50,620 nucleotides of DNA from Verrucomicrobiales bacterium (GCA_017853785.1 JAFMIX010000002.1:1-50620); one strand, 5' to 3'. Shown: positions 16,851 to 25,131, counted from the stretch's first letter. Numbers and translations are program-made. The notes: generated by a model from the letters alone, not told the origin.

Positions 16851-17126
16851 CTAGCCGCCGGCGATGGCCGGAATGATGCTCACTTCATCACCAGCTTTGA
16901 GCGCCGTCTTACTGCCTTGGAGGAAGCGGATGTCTTCCTCATTGACGTAGACGTTCACGAAACGGCGGACTTCACCCTTCTCGTCAACGAGGCGTTCCTC
17001 GATGCCGGGATAGCGTGACTGTAATTCCTTGATGGCGTCGCCGATGGTGGCGGCGGTGACTTCGACAAGCTCCTCGTTGTTGGTCAACTTGCGGAGCGGG
17101 GTGGGGATGCGGACTTTGGTTGGCAT
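16851..17126 (-). CDS. ThiS/MoaD-like sulfur-carrier protein
   Basis: 91 residues with a ubiquitin-like beta-grasp pattern: VRIPTPLRKLTNNEELVEV, a helix ATIGDAIKELQSRYPGIEER, VNVYVNEEDIRFL, and the closing ALKAGDEVSIIPAIAGG. The C-terminal Gly-Gly is exposed, as needed for adenylation and thiocarboxylate formation in MoaD, ThiS, CysO and HcyS-type carriers. It sits 5 bp after the thrC-like gene and 9 bp before the NIL gene, under a SAM riboswitch, so homocysteine/methionine synthesis is its most likely pathway rather than molybdopterin or thiamine. No E1-like activating enzyme is in the window. Confidence 0.85.
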   Translation of the reverse strand: MPTKVRIPTPLRKLTNNEELVEVTAATIGDAIKELQSRYPGIEERLVDEKGEVRRFVNVYVNEEDIRFLQGSKTALKAGDEVSIIPAIAGG

Positions 17127-17131
17127 AAATT

Positions 17132-18388
17132 TTAAGCGTTAACTTTTTCTTCCTGCGCCAGCATGGCTTCGAATTCGCGCAGGCTGGGCTTGATTTCGCG
17201 CGGCTTGCCGACGTGGCCGGTCATGGCTTCCAGTGTCTTGAGGCCGTTGCCGGTGACGCAAATCACGGCGCTAGAGTCTTTCGGAATCTTGCCGCTGGCA
17301 ATGAGTTTTTTGGCCACGCCTACGGTCACGCCGCCGGCAGTCTCGGCAAAGATGCCTTCGGTCTCGGCGAGCCGCTTGATGGCGTCGCGGATCTCGTCGT
17401 CGGTCACGTCGTCGGCGTGCGCGGCGGTCTCCTTCATCACTTTGAGCGCGTAGAAGCCGTCGGCGGGCGTGCCGATGGCGAGCGACTTGGCGATGGTGTC
17501 GGGCTTGACGGGCTTGAAGAAATCCAGCCCGGCCTTTTGCGCGGCGGAGATAGGTGAGCAGCCGGTGGCTTGCGCGCCGTGGATGGAATATTTGCTCTCG
17601 CCGACGAGGCCGAGCTTGGTGAATTCTTGGTAGCCTTTCTGGATCTTCGTGAGCAACGAGCCGGACGCCATCGGCACGATGGTGTGGTCGGGGATGCGCC
17701 AGCCGAGTTGTTCGATGATCTCATACGCCATGCTCTTCGAACCTTCGGCGTAGTAGGGGCGCATGTTGACGTTGACGAAGGCCCAGCCGAATTTGCCGGC
17801 GATCTCGGCGCAGAGGCGGTTGACTTCGTCATAGTGGCCTTTGATGCCGATCACGTGCGCGCCGTAAACGAGGGAGTTGATGATCTTGCCCTGTTCGAGG
17901 TCGGACGGGATGAAGACGTAGCATTTCAGCCCGGCGCTGGCGGCCTGGGCGGCGACGGAGTTGGCGAGGTTGCCGGTGGACGCGCAGGCGACGGTGGTGA
18001 AGCCGAGTTCCTTGGCGCGGCTCAACGCGACACTGACGACGCGGTCTTTGAAGGACAGGGTAGGGTAGTTCACCGTGTCGTTCTTGATGTAAAGTTCGCG
18101 GATGCCGAGTTGCTTGGCGAGCCGGTCAGCCTTGACGAGCGGCGTGAAACCGGCCTGCGTGCCGACGGTGGGGTCGTTCGCGACGGGCAGCAGCTCGCGA
18201 TAGCGCCACATGGATTTGGGTCGCGACTGGATGACTTCGCGGGTGAGGGATTTTTTGATTTTGGCGTAGTCGTAGGCGACTTCAAGCGGGCCGAAGTCGA
18301 ACTCGCAGACGTGGGTGGCGTGGAGCGGATACTCGCGGCCGCATTCACGGCACTTGAGGGCCTTCATGAATCCAGTTTGTTCACTCAT
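17132..18388 (-). CDS. thrC: threonine-synthase-like PLP enzyme under SAM-riboswitch control
   Basis: 418 residues, fold-type II PLP enzyme. Threonine synthase turns O-phosphohomoserine and water into threonine and phosphate. The start at 18388 lies just after the riboswitch terminator; a longer frame from 18481 would run through the aptamer. The N-terminus has a zinc-ribbon-like Cys13-x-x-Cys16 and Cys28. PLP lysine is Lys114 in PTLSFKDR, and the phosphate-cup motif is ACASTGNLANS. It heads an operon with a sulfur carrier and a NIL protein. SAM control is expected for methionine rather than threonine genes, so it may use O-phosphohomoserine to make homocysteine from carrier-bound sulfur, or the symbol may be right and only regulation unusual. 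Confidence 0.85.
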   Translation of the reverse strand: MSEQTGFMKALKCRECGREYPLHATHVCEFDFGPLEVAYDYAKIKKSLTREVIQSRPKSMWRYRELLPVANDPTVGTQAGFTPLVKADRLAKQLGIRELYIKNDTVNYPTLSFKDRVVSVALSRAKELGFTTVACASTGNLANSVAAQAASAGLKCYVFIPSDLEQGKIINSLVYGAHVIGIKGHYDEVNRLCAEIAGKFGWAFVNVNMRPYYAEGSKSMAYEIIEQLGWRIPDHTIVPMASGSLLTKIQKGYQEFTKLGLVGESKYSIHGAQATGCSPISAAQKAGLDFFKPVKPDTIAKSLAIGTPADGFYALKVMKETAAHADDVTDDEIRDAIKRLAETEGIFAETAGGVTVGVAKKLIASGKIPKDSSAVICVTGNGLKTLEAMTGHVGKPREIKPSLREFEAMLAQEEKVNA

Positions 18389-18413
18389 AAATTTGTTTCC
18401 GTTGTGGGCAAAC

Positions 18414-18443
18414 AAAAAGCCCCGGCTCATGGCGAGACGGGGC
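18414..18443 (-). terminator. SAM-riboswitch intrinsic terminator (expression platform)
   Basis: On the minus strand GCCCCG and CGGGGC form the main stem (18443-18438 with 18424-18419) around an inner CTC/GAG helix, followed by TTTTTG. The segment CGTCTC inside the upstream arm can instead pair with GAGACG at the 3' side of aptamer helix P1, giving the antiterminator. This is the classic transcription-OFF layout: SAM bound gives terminator. The thrC-like ATG lies 26 bp downstream. Confidence 0.85.
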
Positions 18444-18461
18444 GGCAAAACGGTTGCGCTC

Positions 18462-18576
18462 GTCTCATATTCCCCCGGCACTTGCCGGAGCTGGATTTAG
18501 CACCTGCATCGGACTGCGCGTCCGACCGGTTGCCGTGGTGTCATTGGGCCAGTCCCTCGACCACTCTACATGAGAC
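18462..18576 (-). promoter_or_regulatory. S-box (SAM-I) riboswitch aptamer
   Basis: Read on the minus strand, helix P1 is closed by GTCTCAT (18576-18570) and ATGAGAC (18468-18462). Between them are the conserved S-box blocks in order: AGAGTGGTCGAGGGACTGG with CCCAATGA, then CGGCAACCGG, and GGTGCTAAATCCAG, followed by a final GC-rich hairpin. These match the SAM-I family core (AGAG...GAGGGA, GATGAA-like, GGCAACC, GGTGCTAA-TCC). An intrinsic terminator follows. It should switch off the thrC-like, sulfur-carrier and NIL genes when S-adenosylmethionine is plentiful. Confidence 0.92.
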
Positions 18577-18597
18577 CGTTGGTATCAACGGATGCGG

Positions 18598-18628
18598 ATA
18601 TATTGATTTATGACTTTGAGGGAGTCAA
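18598..18628 (-). promoter_or_regulatory. weak candidate promoter for the riboswitch operon
   Basis: Minus strand TTGACT (18628-18623), 19 bp, then ATATAT (18603-18598). The spacing is long for sigma-70, so this is a guess. A start near 18590 would fit just upstream of riboswitch helix P1. Confidence 0.2.
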
Positions 18629-18719
18629 ATCATTTTTCCGCGCGTGGCATGATGGACGGTCGCCGCCTGATTTCAAGCTTGCGTTTTGGGGGTCTGCCCG
18701 GAACATTGACCGTCCAATT

Positions 18720-19388
18720 ATGACAAATGAAGCCCCGACCGCGATCCATTTTGAACGCTCCCTGAACTGGCTGGACACAAATCGCCAAAAGCTCACCCGG
18801 ATTGCCGTGGTGGTCGCCGTGGTGGCGCTCGCGGCTTCATATTATTTCTGGAATCAGGCCCAGCAGGAAGCGGCGGCGAGTGCGGCACTCTCCGATGTGC
18901 CGCCGGGCGCAGGGGCTGCGGAGGCTCATTTGAAGCTGGCTGCAAAATATCCAAAAACCTCCGCCGCGCCGCGCGCCGTGCTGGTGGCGGCGGGCGACTT
19001 GTTTGCCGCCGGCAAGCTTCCCGAGGCGGAGACCCAGTTCAAGCGGTTGCTGGACGAATACAGCGAAAGCCCGTTCCGTGTGCAAGGTCTGCTCGGCGTC
19101 GCGGCCTGTCTGGACGCGCAGGGGAAAATCCCCGACGCGGTCACGCGCTACGAACAGATCGTCGCCCGGTATCCCAAGGAGGCGGTTGCTTCCCAGGCCA
19201 AATCCGCCTTGGCGCGGCTCTACGAAATCCAGAACAAGCCCGCGCAGGCGTTGCCGCTTTACGAAGAACTCCAGCGCACCGAAGCCTATAGTTCGTTCGG
19301 GTTGGAAGCCAACATCCGCCGGCTCGCGCTCCTGGCCAAACATCCGGAACTGGCAAAAGCCAAAGCCCCCACTGCCAGCCTTAAATAA
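18720..19388 (+). CDS. TPR-type membrane-anchored protein
   Basis: 222 residues from the ATG at 18720, chosen because earlier in-frame codons overlap the riboswitch region. A cytoplasmic N-terminus of about 26 residues precedes one membrane helix (IAVVVAVVALAASYYFW, about 27-45). After it come TPR/Sel-like helical repeats: LKLAAKYPKTSAAPRA, AGKLPEAETQFKRLLDEYSES, QGKIPDAVTRYEQIVARYP and NKPAQALPLYEEL. The layout resembles YfgM-like proteins (tetratricopeptide ancillary subunits in the periplasm), but I cannot assign a partner. ugd follows 7 bp downstream, so the genes are probably co-transcribed. Confidence 0.75.
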   Translation: MTNEAPTAIHFERSLNWLDTNRQKLTRIAVVVAVVALAASYYFWNQAQQEAAASAALSDVPPGAGAAEAHLKLAAKYPKTSAAPRAVLVAAGDLFAAGKLPEAETQFKRLLDEYSESPFRVQGLLGVAACLDAQGKIPDAVTRYEQIVARYPKEAVASQAKSALARLYEIQNKPAQALPLYEELQRTEAYSSFGLEANIRRLALLAKHPELAKAKAPTASLK

Positions 19389-19395
19389 TTTCCCC

Positions 19396-20685
19396 ATGAA
19401 GCTTTCCATCATCGGCACGGGCTACGTCGGACTCGTCACCGGAACGTGTTTTGCCGAAGTCGGCCACCACGTCATCTGCGTGGACAACGACGTCAACAAG
19501 GTCAAGCTCCTCCAGTCCGGTGGCATCCCCATCTACGAACCCGGCCTCGAGGAACTCGTCAAAAAGAACGTCGCCGCCGGGCGCTTGAGCTTCACCGCCA
19601 GCATCGCGGAGGGCGTCGAGCAATCCGACGTCATCTTCATCGCCGTGCCCACGCCGCCGCAGGAAGACGGCTCGGTGGACCTGAGCTTCATCGAGAAAGT
19701 CGCCCGCGACATCGCCGCCGCCATCACCAGCTACAAAATCGTCGTGGACAAGTCCACCGTGCCCGTCAACACCGGCGAGAAGGTGGCCGAGACCATCAAG
19801 CGCTATTGCAAATCCAAGGCCGAATTCGATGTCGTCAGCAATCCCGAGTTCCTCCGCGAAGGCTTTGCCGTCGAAGACCTGATGTCGCCCGACCGCGTCG
19901 TCATCGGCGTGCGCTCGCAGCGGCCCGTGAAGGCGATGACCGAGATGTATGAGCCGTTCAAGGCGCCCATCATCGTCACCGACATCAACTCTGCCGAGCT
20001 GATCAAGCACGCGGCGAATTCCTTCCTCGCCCTCAAGATTTCCTACATCAACGCCGTCTCCGCCATCTGCGAAGCCAGCGGCGCGAACGTGCAGGAAGTC
20101 GCCAACGGTATGGGTATGGACGCGCGCATCGGGCGCCGCTTCCTCGACGCCTCGCTCGGCTTCGGCGGCAGTTGTTTTCCAAAAGACCTTAGCGCTTTCA
20201 TCAAGATTGCCGACCAGCTCGGGCAGCCGTTCCATCTGCTCAAGGAAGTCCAGCGCATCAATGAAAACCAGATGGCGCGCTTCGTGAAGAAGATCACTGA
20301 CACGCTTTGGGTGCTGAAAGGCAAGACCATCGGCGTGCTCGGTCTCGCGTTCAAGCAGAACACCGACGACGTCCGCATGTCGCCCGCGATCGACTTGTGC
20401 CAGCGGTTGCAGAAGGAAGGCGCGACGTTGCGTGTCCACGACCCCAAGGCGATGGAGAAGGCCAAGGCAGTTTTGAAAAATGTGACCTATGTGGCCGATA
20501 TGAACGCTGTGGCCGAAGGCTGCGATGCGCTCGTGGTCGCGACTGAATGGCCGGAGTTCAAGAAGCTCGACCTCAATCGCGCTCGCAAAGCTTTGAGCCA
20601 TCCCATCATGTTCGATGGCCGCAACCTCTTCGATGTGGCCGAAATGGAAAAGCTCGGCTGGATCTACAAGAGCATCGGCCGGTGA
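19396..20685 (+). CDS. ugd: UDP-glucose 6-dehydrogenase
   Basis: 429 residues. It oxidises UDP-glucose to UDP-glucuronate with two NAD+, feeding exopolysaccharide or cell-surface glycan synthesis. The N-terminal Rossmann motif is IIGTGYVGLVTGTCFAEVGH. VDKSTVPVNTGE and the catalytic Cys260 in GFGGSCFPKD are present, with the C-terminal UDP-binding block LGLAFKQNTDDVRMSPA. The ATG at 19396 is used because the frame extending further upstream runs over the TPR gene out of phase. The stop overlaps the next gene's GTG by four bases. Confidence 0.95.
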   Translation: MKLSIIGTGYVGLVTGTCFAEVGHHVICVDNDVNKVKLLQSGGIPIYEPGLEELVKKNVAAGRLSFTASIAEGVEQSDVIFIAVPTPPQEDGSVDLSFIEKVARDIAAAITSYKIVVDKSTVPVNTGEKVAETIKRYCKSKAEFDVVSNPEFLREGFAVEDLMSPDRVVIGVRSQRPVKAMTEMYEPFKAPIIVTDINSAELIKHAANSFLALKISYINAVSAICEASGANVQEVANGMGMDARIGRRFLDASLGFGGSCFPKDLSAFIKIADQLGQPFHLLKEVQRINENQMARFVKKITDTLWVLKGKTIGVLGLAFKQNTDDVRMSPAIDLCQRLQKEGATLRVHDPKAMEKAKAVLKNVTYVADMNAVAEGCDALVVATEWPEFKKLDLNRARKALSHPIMFDGRNLFDVAEMEKLGWIYKSIGR

Positions 20686-21086
20686 GCGACGGCATCGAAG
20701 TCAGCGCCGGTCTCGTCTTCCGCGCCGGAAAACTTCTTATCACCCGACGCCGCGCGGATTCGCACCTTGGCGGGTTGTGGGAATTCCCCGGCGGCAAACG
20801 TGAGCTTGGCGAAACCTTTGAGCAGGCGCTCGTGCGCGAACTCTGCGAGGAACTGGGCGTCGAAGTGGCCGTTGGCGCGCTCATCACCGAACTCACGCAC
20901 GCCTACCCCACGAAGACCGTGCACCTGAAATTCTACGCTTGCCGCCTCGTCGCGGGCGAACCGCAGCCCTTGGATTGCGCCGCTGTCAAATGGGTCAACG
21001 CCGCCGAATTGGCCGCGCATGAGTTTCCCGCCGCCGATGCGCGATTGCTGGAGCGATTGCTGCGTGACTCCCGGCTGTGGGTGTGA
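20682..21086 (+). CDS. mutT: MutT-like Nudix hydrolase (8-oxo-dGTP diphosphatase type)
   Basis: 134 residues. MutT-type Nudix enzymes hydrolyse nucleoside triphosphates such as 8-oxo-dGTP to the monophosphate. The Nudix box is complete: GKRELGETFEQALVRELCEE, then LGV. LWEFPGG precedes it as in MutT. The start is a GTG inside the ugd stop (GTGA overlap), indicating translational coupling. The substrate is inferred from similarity to MutT and is not certain. Confidence 0.87.
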   Translation: MSDGIEVSAGLVFRAGKLLITRRRADSHLGGLWEFPGGKRELGETFEQALVRELCEELGVEVAVGALITELTHAYPTKTVHLKFYACRLVAGEPQPLDCAAVKWVNAAELAAHEFPAADARLLERLLRDSRLWV

Positions 21087-21125
21087 ATATTGGTTGTCCG
21101 GCGGGAGCGCGGTGAAAATGATTTT

Positions 21126-21632
21126 TCATCCACAGTTCGCCGTCCGGTTTTCTTCGAGCGTCCAGTCATTGCGCCCGTCTGGGTGGCAATGGCAGTGCGC
21201 GGCGAAGAAGCCACCGCGGTGTTGCCAGAACCACGGCCAGATGCGTTCGCGGTCAGTCTGCGGGATCTTCAGGGTGTCCAATGCGGCGCGCGGGAAGAAT
21301 TGAAACCGCCCTTCGCTCATCGGCGGCGGGAGTTGCGCGAGCTTGGGCTTCAACTCGAAGAGAAACATCAGCCAGTGCGCCTGTCCTTGGAAGCCGTGTT
21401 CGCTGACAAGCCCGGCGAGGTGGAAGTCGGACGGGGCAAACTGCAGCCCCATTTCCTCGTGCGCCTCGCGCGCGGCGCAGGCATAGGGCGATTCGCCGAT
21501 GTCGGTTTTGAGTTTGCCGCCGCACGGACTCCAGAAGCCGCGGTTTGGTTCGTGGGCGCGTTCAAGCAGGAGGATTTCATCGCGCTCGTTGAAGCAGTAG
21601 AGCAGGGTGGCGACTTTGTAGGGGAGAATCAT
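21126..21632 (-). CDS. Nudix hydrolase of unknown substrate
   Basis: 168 residues from the ATG at 21632 (MILPYKVATLLYCF). A longer frame to 21749 would translate a dispersed repeat and is rejected. The Nudix motif GGKLKTDIGESPYACAAREA, then HEEMGL, has a loop two residues longer than the canonical box between GGK and GE. The N-terminal strand LLYCFNERDEILLLERAH and the FWSPCGGK context resemble Nudix enzymes annotated as 8-oxo-dGTP or ADP-ribose-type pyrophosphatases. The tail after REHE is rich in Trp and His. It converges with mutT. Confidence 0.75.
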   Translation of the reverse strand: MILPYKVATLLYCFNERDEILLLERAHEPNRGFWSPCGGKLKTDIGESPYACAAREAHEEMGLQFAPSDFHLAGLVSEHGFQGQAHWLMFLFELKPKLAQLPPPMSEGRFQFFPRAALDTLKIPQTDRERIWPWFWQHRGGFFAAHCHCHPDGRNDWTLEENRTANCG

Positions 21633-21643
21633 AAAACAGAGCC

Positions 21644-21730
21644 CGCAGATTTCGCAGATTAACGCAGATATTTTTGGAGGGAGCAAACTCTTAATCTGCG
21701 AACATCGGCGCAATCTGCGGATGAATCTCC
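21644..21730. repeat. dispersed 'CGCAGATT' type intergenic repeat
   Basis: Three CGCAGAT units (21644-21669) are followed 22 bp later by inverted copies (AATCTGCG at 21693-21700 and 21712-21719) and GATGAATCTCC. The tract fills the gap between the Nudix gene and the divergent unknown gene. This kind of word repetition recurs in other gaps of the window with related vocabulary. Confidence 0.6.
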
Positions 21731-21778
21731 GGTGTTCGCGGCTCGACAATTTTGTCAGTTCCCGCCACGCTCGCGGCG

Positions 21779-22396
21779 ATGGTGCCTGAAGAATCCGAAT
21801 CTGATTACCCGCTCGACCGGCTCTGGAAAGAATACGGCAGCGCCTTCGATGATTTTGACGACCTCACGCTGGCGCGCTGGCTGGCGCAGACGCTGGGGCA
21901 GATCAAAGGGCAGGGATGGCGCTACTCGCATCCGCTGCTTGGCGCGTATCGGCTCGCGGCGCAGGCGGGTCACGCGCGGCAGGTGTGGCTCAAACGGTTG
22001 GTGAACACGCCCGCGCCGTATGTGGAGGCGGGTTGCTGTCGCGCTCCGGCGCTGCCGTTGGTCACGCGCGACTTGGCGGAGTCGGGGCTGATCTGCCTGC
22101 ATTGCAGCGAGACGCTGCTGCCGTTCGAGGAGATTCCCGAGGCGTTGCGCCCGGAACTGGCGGCATGGGTGGCGGCTTATGCGCCGGTGCATCAGGTGGC
22201 GCATTGGGACGACCGGCAGCGGAAGGGGGCACGGAATTACGACCAAGCATGCGAGTCCGCCGCGCAGGAGGCGGAGCGGTTGCTGGCGCAACTGGGCGGG
22301 CATCTCGCGCCCAAGCTGCTGGAATATTTTCCCGCCGTCGTCTGGGAGGATCAGGACGAATGTCTGGAAGTGAGGCCGGAGGATATTCCGTTGTGA
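21779..22396 (+). CDS. conserved-looking protein of unknown function
   Basis: 205 residues from the ATG at 21779 (a TTG at 21752 is the alternative). No family recognised. It is soluble, rich in Ala, Leu and Glu, with an acidic N-terminus (SESDYPLDRLWKEYGSAFDDFDDL). Four cysteines in two pairs (GCCRAP and CLHCSE) about 30 residues apart could bind a metal. HQVAHWDDRQRKGARNYDQACE is a notable charged segment. Codon positions look coding (GC-rich third positions). The gene is preceded by a dispersed repeat and followed by an AT-richer gap of 130 bp. Confidence 0.65.
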   Translation: MVPEESESDYPLDRLWKEYGSAFDDFDDLTLARWLAQTLGQIKGQGWRYSHPLLGAYRLAAQAGHARQVWLKRLVNTPAPYVEAGCCRAPALPLVTRDLAESGLICLHCSETLLPFEEIPEALRPELAAWVAAYAPVHQVAHWDDRQRKGARNYDQACESAAQEAERLLAQLGGHLAPKLLEYFPAVVWEDQDECLEVRPEDIPL

Positions 22397-22526
22397 ACCG
22401 TTCGCTCGCGATGGCTTATGATTTAATGGTGACCTTTAACTAAATCCATCGAGCTATTGACATTTTTTAAAGGTTCAATAGAAGTGTCTGCGTCCGAAGG
22501 GTTAGGTTGTATAAACGCATAAAAAT

Positions 22527-22925
22527 ATGGCAGCAAAATTTTGCGGGCTGACTTTCGTCGAAATAGGATTGTTGTCTTCAGGTCTGGTTTTTTTGTCCGG
22601 TTGCGCTAACACCGAATATGGTCATACCAGCCCCTACCATCCTGGCCCAGCTGCTGGGCCAGCAGTTGGTAATGCAGCGGGCGTAGTGGTCGGCAACGCC
22701 CTCGGGGTTGGTGTTGGGGTGGTGGAAGGAACGGCGGCGGGATTGGCCGCGCCGTTTGATCCGAGTTATCACATGGTTCGTCATTGGAAAAATGAAACCA
22801 CAGCGGATGGTCGTACCATTCAGGTGCCTTACGACGTACTGGTGGACAAAAATGGGCGTCCGGTGAATATGCCAGCTCCTACGGGAAATCCGGCTCTGCC
22901 CCCGGTCGTGGCCCCGGCCAAATGA
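22527..22925 (+). CDS. glycine-zipper lipoprotein
   Basis: 132 residues. A lipoprotein signal ends in LSGC (Cys26). The mature protein has a Gly/Val/Ala repeat (GNAAGVVVGNALGVGVGVVE, about 48-67) typical of glycine-zipper membrane-associated segments, then a soluble part with WKNETTADGRTIQVPYDVLVD and a Pro-rich C-terminus. It is the first of six collinear exported proteins ending with LpoB. The 130-bp upstream gap contains a TTGACA at 22457 but no matching -10 at a usual distance. Function unknown. Confidence 0.75.
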   Translation: MAAKFCGLTFVEIGLLSSGLVFLSGCANTEYGHTSPYHPGPAAGPAVGNAAGVVVGNALGVGVGVVEGTAAGLAAPFDPSYHMVRHWKNETTADGRTIQVPYDVLVDKNGRPVNMPAPTGNPALPPVVAPAK

Positions 22926-22970
22926 CTCCCTTGCCACTTTCTTTTTCCAACCCTCACCCGAACAACAATT

Positions 22971-24185
22971 ATGCGAAACTTGATTCATGCCTGTCTGCTG
23001 GCCGCCTTGACGGTGACGTTGCCAAACTGCCTTCACGCCCAAAACAATCCGATTGAAACGGCGGCGAACCTCAAGGATAGCACTACCCATGTGGTTGTGG
23101 AACGAAAAGTTATTGAGACCACTAAAACCTACCAGCAAGAAACGGCGCGTGATGCCCAGCGTAAAATCGCCATCATTGTGCAAAACCGTGGCGACGCTAG
23201 CCTTAATGACAAGGTTGCCGTGCTGGAAGACTTGGTAGGTAGTCGAGTGGCTGGCAACGGGCTTTCCGTTATTTCTCGCGATGATGTCACGCGGTCATTG
23301 AAGAATTATTCCGGTAACAACAATCCCAATGGTGAATTGAACGCCGTGGACCGGTCGTTGGAGGATGGTAGTTCCGCACTGCGACTCGCACAGAATCTTG
23401 GTGTGGATTATATTCTGGTGCCTTCCATCGTCAGTCTGGGCACGGAGAAGAAAAATTATACCGGCAACGGTATCAGCACGCTCAACATTGCGCACAAACT
23501 CCGCGTAACCTATAAAATCGTCGAGGCAGGCGTGGGCGGTGCGGTGCGCGGTGGGGCGTTCACCTCGGAAAAAAACATCCGGCAGACGTCTGGTATGCAA
23601 ACCGAAAGCAACGACGTTATCAATGAACTGCTGGATGACGCAGCCGAGCAACTGGCTGATGCCATTGTGCAAAACGCCAAGTCATTGCCGGCGGAAGTGG
23701 CAAAAGCCGCCATGGTCAGTTTCAAGGTGGCTTGCACCATGACTGACCCGCGCCAGCAGCCGATTTTGATGTCCGCCGTGGGCATCACGGCGGATCACAA
23801 ATTGGTGGTGACCAACCAGCCGATTGCTGTTCAAGCCATGGATGTGACGGTGGAACTCGATGGCGTGGCGATTGGGTCTGCCCCCGGGACATTTCAGGGT
23901 CGCCCGGGTTTGCATAAAATCCGGCTGGCACGGGAAGGCTTTGATGTCTGGGAACGCACCATCAACATTTATGAGGGCCAGAATCTTCGCGTGGCACTCC
24001 AGATGAGCGCTGCCGGTTATGCGCGCTGGGCGGATACGACCGCCTTTCTTGCTGAGCTGGACAGTAATCGCAAGCTGACTGATGCCGAGGTGAAGCGTAT
24101 CGAGGGCATCGCCGAATTTTTCAAGAACAGCCACTACCGTGTGGACACCAAAGAGAACGTTAAAATTTACAAGAGCATCTTTTAA
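22971..24185 (+). CDS. exported CsgG-like protein with PEGA domain
   Basis: 404 residues. A signal peptide (MRNLIHACLLAALTVTLPNC...HAQ, about 24 residues) is followed by a CsgG/LpoB-like alpha-beta region: KIAIIVQNRGDASL, VISRDDVTRSL, a central LAQNLGVDYILVPSIVSLG, and DDAAEQLADAIVQNAK. Near residue 291 a PEGA-type module starts (VTVELDGVAIGSAPGTF, then GLHKIRLAREGFDVWERTI), a fold often found in surface proteins. Cys20 in LPNC is not a good lipobox. It probably acts in the periplasm with the next genes; 18 bp separate it from the second CsgG-like gene. Confidence 0.7.
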   Translation: MRNLIHACLLAALTVTLPNCLHAQNNPIETAANLKDSTTHVVVERKVIETTKTYQQETARDAQRKIAIIVQNRGDASLNDKVAVLEDLVGSRVAGNGLSVISRDDVTRSLKNYSGNNNPNGELNAVDRSLEDGSSALRLAQNLGVDYILVPSIVSLGTEKKNYTGNGISTLNIAHKLRVTYKIVEAGVGGAVRGGAFTSEKNIRQTSGMQTESNDVINELLDDAAEQLADAIVQNAKSLPAEVAKAAMVSFKVACTMTDPRQQPILMSAVGITADHKLVVTNQPIAVQAMDVTVELDGVAIGSAPGTFQGRPGLHKIRLAREGFDVWERTINIYEGQNLRVALQMSAAGYARWADTTAFLAELDSNRKLTDAEVKRIEGIAEFFKNSHYRVDTKENVKIYKSIF

Positions 24186-24203
24186 TTCAACCACTTAACC
24201 CGC

Positions 24204-25103
24204 ATGAAAAATATTTTTTTTAGATTTGGTCTGGCGGCTCTGATTGTGACGCTTTTGCCCGCCGTGCTGACAGCGCAGGAAAAATCCACGCTCGCGGTTT
24301 CCTCTATCAAGCCGACGGCATCTTTATCAGCCTCGGTGTCGGCCGACAAAAAATTGAAATTGAATCGCATCACTGAGTCGCTTGATAGCCAGTTGATTGA
24401 CCGTATCAATGCGACACGAAAATTCGACGTCGTAGGTCGCAGCGACCTTGGTGATGTTATCAAAGAGCAGGATTTGGGTGCTTCTGGCAACGTAGATGCT
24501 AAGACGGCCGCGAAAGCGGGAAAATTGACAGGCGCGAAATATCTGCTGGTTGCGACCGTGGATGATTTTCAAGACTACGTTGAAAAGGCGACATTTGAGG
24601 GAACCGGTCGGGCGGCGACCAAACGGGTGTTTCGCTTTTCCATCGTCGGAAAAATTTATGATTCTACCACCGGCAAGCTGCTGGAGTCGGCCAATTTCCA
24701 GACCGGCAACGACGCGTTCAAGCAAATCCAGCAGGAACGCAATTACACCGTGAAGGATGGGGAGTTGAGTGATGAAATGATGGTCGCGGTTTCGCGGTCA
24801 ATGGCTGAAAAAATCGCCAATCGAGTGGCCGACGTTATTTTTCCAGCCAAGGTTTTGATCAAGCGCGATACGCAGGTAACCATCAACCGTGGCGAAGGCG
24901 CCGGGGTAGCGGTGGGCGACCTGTTCAATATTTTTGCGCTGGGTGACGAAATGATTGACCCTGACACCAAGGAATCGTTAGGCCGAGAAGAAGTGAAGGT
25001 TGGCAAGGTGAAGATTTCAGAAGTGAATCCTAAATTTTCCAAGGCAGAAGCTTTGGAAGACACCGGCATCACAAGCGGTGCCGTTTTACGCAAAGTTCAG
25101 TGA
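24204..25103 (+). CDS. exported CsgG-family protein with FlgT-C-like tail
   Basis: 299 residues with a signal peptide (FFRFGLAALIVTLLPAVLTA). The CsgG-like domain spans about 28-215: SQLIDRINATRKFDVVGRSD, GKLTGAKYLLVATVDDFQDY, and a long helix with MAEKIANRVADVIFPAKV. The C-terminal 80 residues (VTINRGEGAGVAVGDLFNIF, DPDTKESLGREEVKVGKVKI, TSGAVLRKV) resemble the small beta-barrel that ends FlgT-type proteins. CsgG proper forms an outer-membrane secretion pore, but many relatives are only periplasmic adaptors, and this one has no lipobox. The next gene starts 28 bp later. Confidence 0.75.
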   Translation: MKNIFFRFGLAALIVTLLPAVLTAQEKSTLAVSSIKPTASLSASVSADKKLKLNRITESLDSQLIDRINATRKFDVVGRSDLGDVIKEQDLGASGNVDAKTAAKAGKLTGAKYLLVATVDDFQDYVEKATFEGTGRAATKRVFRFSIVGKIYDSTTGKLLESANFQTGNDAFKQIQQERNYTVKDGELSDEMMVAVSRSMAEKIANRVADVIFPAKVLIKRDTQVTINRGEGAGVAVGDLFNIFALGDEMIDPDTKESLGREEVKVGKVKISEVNPKFSKAEALEDTGITSGAVLRKVQ

Positions 25104-25131
25104 ACGTATGGAGTTAACCGCAAACTTGATT

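Noticed and set aside
18389..18481. Longer start for the thrC-like gene
   Set aside because: It would translate the riboswitch terminator and part of the aptamer; the S-box layout requires a start after the terminator.
19003..19395. 131-codon upstream extension of ugd
   Set aside because: It overlaps the TPR gene in another frame, and the Rossmann motif begins directly after the ATG at 19396.
22457..22516. Promoter from TTGACA (22457-22462) and TATAAA (22510-22515) before the glycine-zipper lipoprotein gene
   Set aside because: The elements are 47 bp apart, far from the usual 16-18, and the second is too near the start codon.
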